Assembly (NCBI GenBank): GCA_963576565.1
Contig: OY755042.1
Coordinates: 112,273,314 to 112,337,313, forward strand
DNA: 64,000 bases
From: Aspidapion aeneum
Taxonomy: Eukaryota > Arthropoda > Insecta > Coleoptera > Brentidae
Direction of reading: 5' to 3'
In this document: piece after piece, positions 45,401-57,400 of the stretch
How positions within the stretch are numbered: the first letter of the stretch is position 1
Layout: every line of letters begins with the position of its first letter
Made by a program: the position numbers and the translations under genes
Notes under the pieces: model-generated
Databases searched by the model: none
Seen by the model: only the letters and a program-made list of their open reading frames with translations
Told to the model about the DNA's origin: nothing

Positions 45401-48400
45401 AAATATTGATGTTGGAATGACGGTTCATGAATATTTGATTTTTTTTTTAAATAAAGCCGGTTTTTAGATTGGTTTTACTATATTCTTGCAAAACAATTTT
45501 TTGTAAAATATAGTAATCCTTAATTTTTCAGGGCCGCTTCATTAGCTCACACAAAAATTAAATTTAAAGCTGAAACGAATGGGTTCGTTTTTGCGTGGAA
45601 AGTAATTGGATTACCTACATTTATTTGTTTATATTCGGCACTCGGCAGACTTTTAAAACTTAATATAGTTATTTACATATGTTTACAAAAATTTTAACAT
45701 CAAAAAATGATTTTGTTGTAGTGTAATTTTGTTTTAAAATGATTAACGTTGGTATTTTTAGATTCTAAATGAACTTTATTGTAAGAAATCATTAAAAAAT
45801 CGAAAAAGTTTTACAATTCAAACAAATGCCATTGGTATTTGGTACATGGCGGGTAATTTGAATTCAAAATAAGGAACGCCAAATCTTGAAGATTCAAACC
45901 ATTTAATCATCTTGCATTCTTACAAATGGTTGGTAGAATATCGGGATGGTGTCTGAGAATGTTTCACTGAAATTTCGCGGAAATCTGTATTGCCATTTTA
46001 AAAATATCATAAAAAAACATCTGACCTCTCATAAGACCCAATGTAAAAGTCAGCCCCCCGAGAACTAAGGTCACTCATCGTCAAGCAAGCTGCCTTTACG
46101 ATAAGTGTCCTTACCGAGAACAGCTGATTTTTTCAGGGTCGTGGCCTGTATTTTTTTGTTGGCCTTGCAAGTCACTTTCATATAAGTGTTAGATTAAGAT
46201 AAGTTTTAATTTTATTTAAGTGCTAGGTGAGAAAATGGCCCTGGGACCATTTAAAAAATATATCGTGTTTATGCCTATCGTGCTTACTTATTTTACATTT
46301 CATGAATTTCTATAACACCTAGATACTTCCTGATTTGTTACAAACATATAACCATGTAAACGTTTATAATAATAATTAACACCAAGTAAGTGGGTTGGGT
46401 CAGTTGCACACTAATCTTCAATAAAAATAATTAATATGCATGTTGAGCTTCCTAATATTATCACGTACTTTTAAACAAGACGTACACGATAGGTTAGGAG
46501 ACGACGACGGACTTTAGATAAATCAATAACCAAGGCTATCAAAACGGATGGGCCACAATCTACAACTTTGTTGACGTCACAGCGAAGGCTTATTTTCTTT
46601 TTGTTGGCCACGTTACGACACAGCTTATTGTCTTTAATATATTGACGTGGGAATGACGGTTCATGAATATTTGATTTTTTTTTAATAAACCGGTTTTGAG
46701 ATTGTTTTTACTATATATTTATGTAGAACATTTTTTTTTTAATGTATAGTAAGAAGTAGAAAGTATAAGTAAACGAGAATAAGTATTTACAGTTTTTAAA
46801 TAAATTTAGTCCGAAAAAATACCACAAATGTAAAAAATGAACCATCGAAGATTAAAAATACTTAAAAACACATGTAAACAAATGGCTCTAATCAAATCCT
46901 GGCACTCCAAATGACACGCTGTCACCTCTCACGCCGCTTCGACCATAGAGTTACCAGGCAACCTATCCTCTACAGACCTTGGCAAAGAACCACAACAAAA
47001 ATGACGCGTCACCGATCGACATAAGTCAAAATTGTCAATCTCATGCCCCATTCCATGCTAGAAAGCATCTTATTAATTTTTCTTGTTGGTTTGCTGAAAC
47101 TTGTCACAGGGCTATCAAAACGGACGGGCCACGATCCTCCACGTCAAGACACAGCTGATTGTATTTAAAATATAGAAGTTGGAATGACGGTACAAAAACA
47201 TTTGATTTTTTTAAAAATAAAGTCGGTTTTGAGATTGTTTTTACTATATTCTTGCATAACAATTTTTCAAAAATATATAATAATCCTTAATTTTTCAGGG
47301 CCGCTTCATTAGCTCACACAAGAATTAAATTCAAAGAAGAAGCGAATGTGTTCGCTTCTGCGTGGAAAGTAATCGGCTCACCTACATTTATTTGTTTATA
47401 TTTGGCAGACTTTTAAAACATAATATAGTTATTTATATGTGTTTACAAAAATTACAAGATCAGAAAATGATTTTTTAATGTGTAATTTTGTTTAAAAAAA
47501 TTAACACTGGTATTTTTGGATTCTAAATGAAGTTTATTGTAAAAAATCATTAAAAAACCAAAAAGTCTTTTCCATACAAACAAATAACATGACAAACACA
47601 GATCACAAAGTCAAATACATGTCAAATATAACAGTTGGCATGCGGTGCATGGCGGGTAATTTGAATTCAAAATAAGGATTGCTAAATTTTGAAGATTTTA
47701 ACTTTTTAATCATCTTAAATCCCTACAAAAGTTTGGTGGAATATCGGGAAGGTGTCTGAGAATATTTCACTGAAATTTCTCGGAAATCTGTAGTGCCATT
47801 TTGAAAATATCATAAAAAACGTTTGACCTCCCATAAGACTTTTTCAGGGTTGTGGCCTGTATTTTTGTTGGCCTTGCTTCTACATCCAGGATCTAACCTA
47901 GCGTGTCATTTGGTAAAAGGCCATATGTCTTGTCAAATCACGCCTGCGTTATAATAAGATTTATAATTTTTGAAGTTCATGTTCTTAGTTATTAATATAC
48001 AAGTGGTTGGCTCTTTGTTTATTAATTCTGTTACGGTCGATTATCTTGTAATTGAGTGGCGTTTAGTAACCATTTATGCGGTTATCTTTGTGGCGGCAAA
48101 TTTTGTAATAAATTAAAACTACTTAAAACACTAATCAGTGTTAAAAGGGGCTCTCAGAGAAGAAAAAAGTATATAAACCGTCGAAAGAGGTTAAAACATG
48201 AATTATGTCCGATATAAATGAAACTATAAATCCAGAAACAAATAAGAAAAAGACTGGGAATTGTATGGACACTTGGCGACAGAAAATTTTATTTAAAACA
48301 GTTTTTTCCAAATTAATCAAGTTTTAGATAAAAGCAAACAACAATCAACAAATGAAATAAACCTAATTAATAAAAAATAAAGCCTCTCAATATAATAATG

Positions 48401-51400
48401 GAGAGATAGGTGGAGTGCAAGCAAAAAAGCAAGGAATGGGAAAAATAAATATGGAAAATGGTTTAACGAATCTGATAGAGGTGATAATTATAAACCAGAA
48501 ATGGAAAAGAAAGCTTCAATTTTAAGAACTGAAGTCGAAAATCTTTTTCAATACCCAAACCAAACCAAGACAACATTTTACGAGATGATAAAGTTTTAAT
48601 CTCATAATTTGGCACAAATATAACAACATGCTCAAGACAACCTGTCAAAAAAACCTTTAAATGAAAACAAATTAATACTTCGAAAACTTATAAAATATTT
48701 TTGGAGATATCATTGGTTTGACGAGATATGATAAGAAACAAATGTTGTCCAAGAAAATCTAACAAAATCTTAACAAAGATGTAAGAGATGTAGATAGAAA
48801 TAGTTTTTGATTTTTTAGTTACTGCTTTATAGACAAATACTGAAACCAGTATGAACATATGGTATTCCACTATGGGGTTGTGCTAAAGAGAGTAACATTT
48901 TAGTTTTACAGAGATTTCAAAATAAAGTATTAAGAAACACTTTAAATGCACCGTGTTACGGTCGAATTAGTGACCTTCATCGGGATCTAAAAATCGAAAC
49001 TGTAGCAGAGACAACAAAAAAGTACGCAAAAAGCCATGAGATAGATTCCATCGACATGTGAATGTGGAAGCAATTCAGCTTCTAGACAATACTATGCTAG
49101 TTCCAAGACTAAAAAGAGTGAAGCCGTTTGAGCTAGTAAACTAAGTGAATTACATAAAACAAAATAATGCTATAAATGCAACACAACTGTGAGTTACAGA
49201 CGAAACAAATAGGGGAGAACTGTTGAGTGAACCCTAAGTTTAAATCTGACTTTTCTAGTAAATTAAGTTAAAACAAAATTGCTAATTAGTCTTACTGACT
49301 AGATTGCAATACAATAAATATAGTGTGTTTGACAAATTAAAAAAAAATCTTCAGAATAACAAGAGCTTTGCTAGGGTTGAGTTGATGTACATGCTAGTGT
49401 CTTGCGGGTATGCCTGAGTTAAACATTTCTAAATCACAGCATTGTGGGAATAGCTATAATACCTAACCCTACCTAACTTATAACCCGAAATCAACAGACA
49501 ACATGGACATTGTTTTTTGGAGCGATCAACGGACTAAGTATAGTCCTATGGTGAGACCAAAACAATTAACGATAAAATATCCTTCATTGACCCTTAGCAT
49601 CTCTTCACATGTACTGTACTATCACCGTACAGGGAATTTACGGTGGTACTATTTTTAGATCAAAATTTAACTTTAGAAAAATTGCGAATAACGGCCTTTT
49701 CTATTACGAAAAAAGTACACCACACCCTTAACACACCGATCTATATAGTCTCTTGAATAACGAAAAAATAAAAGCAAAGAAATGCAAAAAAATACAAACC
49801 GTTTTCCCGCAGCACGAATTTGACGTTTCCACCTTGAAAAACGTTTGAATTCGATCATCAATGAGAGAAGTATAAGAACTGTTGTTATATAATTTTCTTC
49901 ACGAGTGGCAGCGGTCGGTACAGTTCACGGATATGCCTTCGATATGCTTCCTTTTTCTAACTGCCCATTAAAACTAAGACTCTGACAAACAACAAAGAAC
50001 AAACAAAAATATAAACGAATACTCGAACAGGTAACACTGAGTGCCAATAGTTCGAGAGATACTGGTAGACAAATGGTTCTTTGAACATAAAACACATTTT
50101 TTTTGTTGTTTAAATGAATTGCAGCAGATTTAAAAAACGATTAAAAGAGTCGAAGATTATAGAATTCCACGAAACATAATTATCAAACGCAGTTTTGTTT
50201 TGCAAAATTGGACATAACTACTTATGTCTCTCGAGACTCTTAGATTCTTTTTTTGTGCCTCAGTTGTTGGTCTTTGTTCCGGTAGTTCTTGGGTTCTATG
50301 TATTGGGAATTCGGGCAACTCAGTTGTGGCTTGTTCTTGTTCTTCCTCTTAAGTAATTCCGTGGAAACAGGTTATTTTTCTTCACTCGGTTTTCCCATAA
50401 TGCACTCAGTGATGGTTTCAATTGCTTGGAAGATACCTTTAGTGATCGTTTCCTCAATTCCTGCTGTGATTGTTTCCACTGAAGCTTCTCTCGGTTCTTG
50501 TTTAAGTTGTTTGCCTTCTTTAACTTTTTGAGCTGGCTTTCCTTTTTTTTTGGTGGTAACTTAGTTTCAGTAGTTTCAGTTTTTTCTATTAGTTCTTGTT
50601 CTTTTGACAATTCTTCGATTGTGCTTGACTCTGCAGTTGGTTTAATGACTGCGCCTTGTTTTTCAAGAATTTCGAGTTCTGTTTCTTTAGTACCTTCCCT
50701 AGTAGTTTCTTGTGGTGTAGGTTCTTGTTGTGAAATAGCAGTAAAATCAGGAAAGGCTCGGTCTGTTTTCGAGTTTCAATCAATATGTATGATTTAGTAG
50801 TAGGCCTTTGTTTAACAAGAGGTATCGCAGTAGGAGATGTTCTCAGAAGTATATCTCTAAAATAGACACGTACCATAGATGTATGAAAATTACATGCAGC
50901 TTTGCACTTACCCTAAGTTATTAATGTTGAAAGCGATTGTTAGGAACCTGAACTATAAAAATTAACAAAACTGTTGCACCGAGTGTGGTAGGAAATGGCA
51001 GAAAAGGCATAAATAACAGCAGTGCGACTTCCTGATAACAGAGAATTAGAATGAATGTAGGTATTGTGGATTTTAAACAACAATATACAATTCATGGGAA
51101 AGAAAAATACGTCAGAACGCAAATTGGTATTGTGGGTTTGAACTCTTTGCCTCGAGGACAAACTATGGAAAATTATTTGATTTGTTGTATTACCTATTTG
51201 TTTCTGGGATGTGATAATTAATTCTATGTTTCACTAGGTATATTATTTATTAAATAATAATATTAATTAAATAAAAATAAATCTATTTAAAACTACCTTT
51301 AACTATAATTTTTTTAAAAATCCAAATCAGACTAATAACAATTTTTTTCGAAAAATTTTCTTCGATTTTTTTGTTTGACTGGAAGTTTTAAAAAATTTAA

Positions 51401-54400
51401 AAGTTTGTTTGAAACAATTTTCTTCGAAAAAAAATTAGTTCTAAAATTTTTTTTCAACTGTTTTCTTGATAGATAGTGGTGTTTAATGTAGTCACCTATC
51501 TATTAGTACAGTGAAACCTATCTTTGCGGACACCTTTATTAAGCGGACACTCCCTTTAAGTGGACAAGTTTGCTGGAACCAAGCTTTTCCCTATTTCTTT
51601 ACATGTAAAATTCACTCCTATAACCGGACACTGTAATAACCGGACGCGGACAATTTTTTTTGGTTAAAAAATTTTGATACCTCCCTTAACCGGACGCGAA
51701 CCTTTGACAACGGGACGAAGCCCTGCACGACATGGTCATAAATATTATGTAGTATATTGGCAACAACGCACTCTGCAGTCTTTTTCAATTTTAATGCCAA
51801 GATTAAATACTTCTGTCGTATTTATATTATTATTTCTATTTGGCGGGGCTGCTGTGTTTTATTTTTATTGTTCAGTTGGGTAGTAATACATTTATTTGAA
51901 ATGGCGCCTAGTAAAAAACTTCTTAGGTTACACAAAAACTGATTTACGTGAAAAAATGTTATTAACGTTTCGGAGAAGGAACATCTATCAGGACAAAAGA
52001 TTGCTGCAAAATTTAATATCGGAAAAACTCAAGCAGCGAAAATTGTTAATAAATATATATAATGAATTTCGCAGGTCTCTCTCATAAGCGGGCACCTCCA
52101 ATAAGCAGACAAAACCGTGAGTGTCCGCTTAAAGGAGGTTTCACTGTATTTGGGCTTTATTGATTTGAGCCTTTAGGTAATGAAATTTATGTTTTATTGT
52201 TTACAAATCTGTATTTTGATATTCAAATTTCAATTGCTATTTGTTAATTACTGAATACCGCAGCCAACGATAAAGACCGGCCATGGCGCGTTATAAGCAA
52301 GTCGGCGGTCACGTGATCTTAGGAGTCCCAGGATTCTTATTGTATTGCTTAATATATTATATGTTTTTACACAATTTAAGTAAATTAACAAAAAATTTTT
52401 GTTCTTTTATAGGCAAAAATTGAAAAAAAATATTTTGCTGATATATGTGTTTATTATGGATAAAAGAACTGAATCTATAAAATAAAAAAATTATACAAAA
52501 TTTGCACTCTAATATCTTCAGGTACATATATTAGGTACATAATATCGTTAGTAACTTCAAATCTATACAGGTCTTTCAAAATTGGACATGTCAAACCTAA
52601 GCTTTTAGTTTTTTAATTTTTCTTTGAGTGTCATCCTTTGTCTGAGTTCTTATTCAAAAATTTATTAGCAGACACTAAATCATTGTGCTTTTTAATAAAA
52701 TTATTTAAAAAAACTTTACATGCCCTTAAACTAATTTTTTCAAGCTTTGACAATAGTTTTTCTCCACAAAAACACTCGCTAGAGTTATCTGAAGAAAAAT
52801 TTTCAATATAAAACATTTCACAATAATTTATTAAAAAGAAACAAGTGGTTTTGTGAATAAGTGAGATGGTTTTCACATTCAATGAACTGAATATAGTGGT
52901 CGTCAATAATTTTTTGAAAAATTACCCAGCACAAAGTTTAATAAATATTTCATTAAAGTGTAAGTTAACTACCAACTCATGTTCTTTTAAAAGCTGTATC
53001 TTACTTTTTAAATATTTCACACTACCAGAGAGATTACTATCTGTTAACAATATTTTACAAATCAGTTTTTTAATATTGCGAGGGTGCGAAAGACATATTA
53101 TCTTAGAATTGTAAATTGACGTGTATGCACTGGATGACTGGATAAACAAAGATGAAGCCAACATTAAAGTGTATCCACAATATCTTCGATTCTCAGATTA
53201 CCTTTTCAAGAGACCTAATTGTTCAATAAGGAATGACAACCGAACACATTTTTCACTCTCACTATCGAAAATGTCACTAAGGATGTCTATTACTTGATCA
53301 ATCTTATCCAAGATCTTATCTTTTACCACTTCTTTCCTGTTTGCCACATATTAGGTTTCAGTTTTATAGTTGGACCGACAAGGAACAACACTAATTACAC
53401 GTTCGCGGCATTGTTTATCTTATTGGTATTTTCTTTATAATTTACTCATTAGCCATTAATTATTTTAACGCAGCCCACTACAGTCTTTTTCGTGGGCTGC
53501 GTTATTTTAATAACTTTGATAAAATCCACATAAAATTCGTGCCCGAATTAAAAAAAAAATCGACGTAAACAAACATACGAAAACTGAACACACACATGTT
53601 TTATAATGACAGCGGGCCGTGAGTCGTTTTTTTGTGAGCCTCCTACGGTCACGTGATATTTCCGCGCCCGGGCCGGTCTTTCTCGTGGGCTGCGCTGAAT
53701 ACTGAAGCAAAAAAATCTCCTTTAACGAACGTGCCATTCGTGCCAAAGCGCGAGCAAAAAATAGAATACACTACTAAACCAATTTGTCACAAATTGCAGA
53801 TTGCGATCGATTTCTATAGTTAATTAATTATAACGAGGATTTTCCGCATTTTCGCTGATAAAAATCGATTTCTAGTGCCGGATAGAGAATCGAAGCATCT
53901 GGGACTACATATTTCAATAATTATTTTCGCAGATGAATAGTTTTACTGATAAATTTGCGTTATCAATCACTTAAAATTGCTTTAAACGTTAAAATTTTTG
54001 AGCGATGATACATCGTTTGTAGGGGAAAGGGGGGCAAAATGGGATACTTAATTTTATAGGGTTATTTTTCCTATTAAATGATCACCATTGCGTTCGTGAT
54101 TTGGAATTTAGTTGGCTGGATATGTTATCTTTATATTTTAATTTTTAGTTTAAGCAATTTAGAACTCCATTATTTTTTTTATTTTTGTTAAAAGTTGACT
54201 TTGCCCTATTTTACCCCACATACGAAGTAAAATAGAACACGTATATGTGGCAAAACGGGCACGACGGTTGTGTAATTTAGAATTAATATTATTGTAAGAC
54301 AAGTTTTACTTATAAAAATAATAACCAAGATTAAAATATATATATTTATCGGTTTCACAACGTTCTACATCTTCCGATACCCAATCTCCACTCGTTTCTG

Positions 54401-57400
54401 TTTGCCCATAATTCATCATCTAAGCCTTTTATTCTAATTTCACTGTCTATTCCTTCTCTCCAGCTTCTCCTTGGCCGTCCTCGTTTTCTTCGGCTAGTTG
54501 GTTTCCATTGTAGTATTTGTTTGGGTAGTCTTTCATCATTCATTCTTTGTACATGTCCGTACCACACCAGTTGTTTGGTTCTTATATCATCCACTAAAGT
54601 ACGTTCACCCACTGTCATAATTTATCTTATTCTTTGATTTGTAACTCTTTCTCTTTTTGATTTCCCTGCTGCTCTTCTCCAATAGTCCATCTCCGTAGCG
54701 GAAAGCATTTTTTCTGTTCTATCCTTGATTGGCCATACTTCTGAGACGTATGTAATAATACTTTTTACAATGGTGTTATATATAAGCTTTTTGTTATGTT
54801 TTGATATACTTTGGTCCCAAATTATTCCATTTAATAAAGTTATTGCTTTTCTTCCTTATACGTTTCGATCTTTTATAGCTTTGTCTAGTGTTCCGTCAGC
54901 TGTATTTATACTCATCACAGGACTGAATTCGCTGCCCGGTATTTAAGATTAGATCCTGTTTCATTCCACCGATACACATATACTCTGTCTTTATCTTATA
55001 TAAGACCAAGATTAAAATACTTTTTATTTTATTTAAAAAATAAATACTTGTAATCAAAAATACATTTATAATAATAATAAGTTATAAAGAAATACAGCAA
55101 CCTGGTCATCGCTGTCGACTCTCCTACATGAATTTTGCAAAAACAACACATTTTCACTTATAGGGATGGAACAAAAAAAAATTTTTTTTGGGCCAAAATG
55201 GGGAACAACGCGTTTAATTATGAATAATACATAAACCTTATAATTGTTCAATGTAAACAAAATTTTGAAAAGTCTGTAAAAAATGTGCTTACCGTCACAA
55301 AATGCTCAAGCTATTTTTACAATAAACAGCGCACTACCTCACATGTTGAGCAAAAACCAACTTAAGCTAAGCCGACCGGCACCAATCATATTGCCGAAAG
55401 TTGAACCAGTCATGGGGATAAAATATCTGCATTAATTCAAAAATTTTGAATTAAATGTTCATACTAATAATACCAATTTTCTGCTGGTATAGAAAGAATA
55501 TAGATCAGGCCCTTGCAAAAATAATTAAATTTCTTAGTTGAAAATTTATACATTCCTTTTCTGAACGCAACCGATTACTAGATCGCAAACTTGGTAATTG
55601 GTCACTTGACTTAAAGTTTTCTAATTAAAATACCGAAAAGACATTTCATCGTAGGTTGCAATGCTAGCAATTTTAAAAACTATTCCGCGATTAATTAATC
55701 TTATATTATGGCCCCTGTCAATAGTTTTGGGCATTGAGCAAATAACCCATATAGAGGAGCCACCGGCGAGCTTTACCATATTGAGGGGCAGATTTTTTTT
55801 TGTCATACACACTGTGTTTATTGTATTACAATCTAGTCAGTAAGACTAATTAGCAATTTTGTTTTAACTTAATTTACTAGAAAAGTCAGATTTAAACTTA
55901 GGGTTCACTCAACAGTTCTCCCCGCTTTGTTTAGTCTGTAACTCACAATTGTGTTGTGTTTATAGCATTATTTTGTTTTATGTGTAATTCACTTAGTTTA
56001 CTAGCTCAAACGGCTTCACTCTTTTTAGTCTTCGAACTAGCATAGTATTGTCTAGAAGCTGAATTGCTTCCACATTCACATGCCGATGGAGTCTATCTTC
56101 ATGGCTTTTTGCGTACTTTTTTATAGTCTCTGCTACAGTTTCGATTTTTAGATCTCGATGAAGGTCACTATTTCGAACGTACCAAGGTGCATTCACAATG
56201 TTTATTATTTTGAAATCTCTGTACAACTAGAATGTTACTCTCTTTAGCACAACCCCATAGTTGAATACCATATGTCCATACTGGTTCCAGTATTTGTCTA
56301 TAAAGCAGTAACTTATTATGAATTGTTAAATTGGACTTCCTTCCAATTAGCCAGTTCATTTTTCTATACCTTATCTCAAGTTCTTCTTTTTTTTTCTTAA
56401 CATGTGCTTTCCAACGCAATTTGGCATCAAGTGTCATACCTAGATATTTTGCCTGATTTGAATATGGTACGGGAATGTTGTTAATTGTAATTTGTATGTG
56501 ATTTATATTTTTGTTTGTAAAATCAACATGAATTGATTTGGTTTCATTTAATTTTATTCACCACTTTGTGGTCCAACTGTGAACTTGGGTGACTGCATCC
56601 TGAAGTTTTTCTATGCATTTTTCAATAGACCAGACGAATTTATTTCAGCGCCATCTGCCCCTCAATATGGTAAAGCGCACTGGTGGCTCCTCTATACGGG
56701 TTATTTACTCAATGTTTTGGGTAAGCAAATTAGCTTGCCTTAACTTGCGTAAAAATAATATTGATTTGAGTTTAGGTGGTACTTAAATAACTATATATCA
56801 ACAATTTTTATTTGTAACTAACAATGTCTTTTTGTTTCAGCTCCCGGTATATCCGAAGAAACTACAGAAATTGAATATTATCCAGGTAAGTACAAAAACA
56901 CCCAGTATACAAGGTTAGAGGTTAGGGGAAATACCAGGAAATACTTGGGAAGTACTGGGAAATATACTAGGAAATACCGGGAAGTGCATGGGAAATACTA
57001 GGAAATACCATTGAAATTTGAGGAAATACTGGGAAATAACTCGGTATTTTTTTTGGTATACAAACATCGGCGATCGAGCCACCCCTCGGTTTAGAATCAC
57101 TACAAAAATATTAAAGGTATATTTCGCAAATCGAATCGCGACTAGGTGGATAATTTGTCGTTAATTAGTCGTTAATTAGTTGTGGAAAAATTAATTTTGT
57201 CACTTATTTTTGACCGTTTTTTTTTTGGTGCTTCGCTAACTTCATATGAAGTTAGCGAAGCACCCTCGTAAAAAATGGCTTTAGACATGACCTTTCGAAA
57301 TCGAATATGGTGGATAATTTGCCGCTAATTAGTCGTTAATTAGTTGTGGAAAAATTAATTTTGTCGCTCTTATTTTTTACCGTTTTTTTGGGTGCTTCGC

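Larger units (their letters stand above)
18137..56840 (+). other. Tenectin intron 1 (38.7 kb)
   Basis: Inferred from the phase-1 donor at 18137 and the TTTGTTTCAG acceptor ending 56840. It is filled with transposons and satellites listed separately. It contains no convincing intact host gene, but a minus-strand zinc-finger remnant lies at 35725-35988. Confidence 0.75.

Noticed and set aside
50289..50797. Plus-strand ORFs over the inverted tenectin copy as a separate secreted protein
   Set aside because: They are the antisense shadow of the degraded mucin sequence. Alignment with exon 5 explains them fully.
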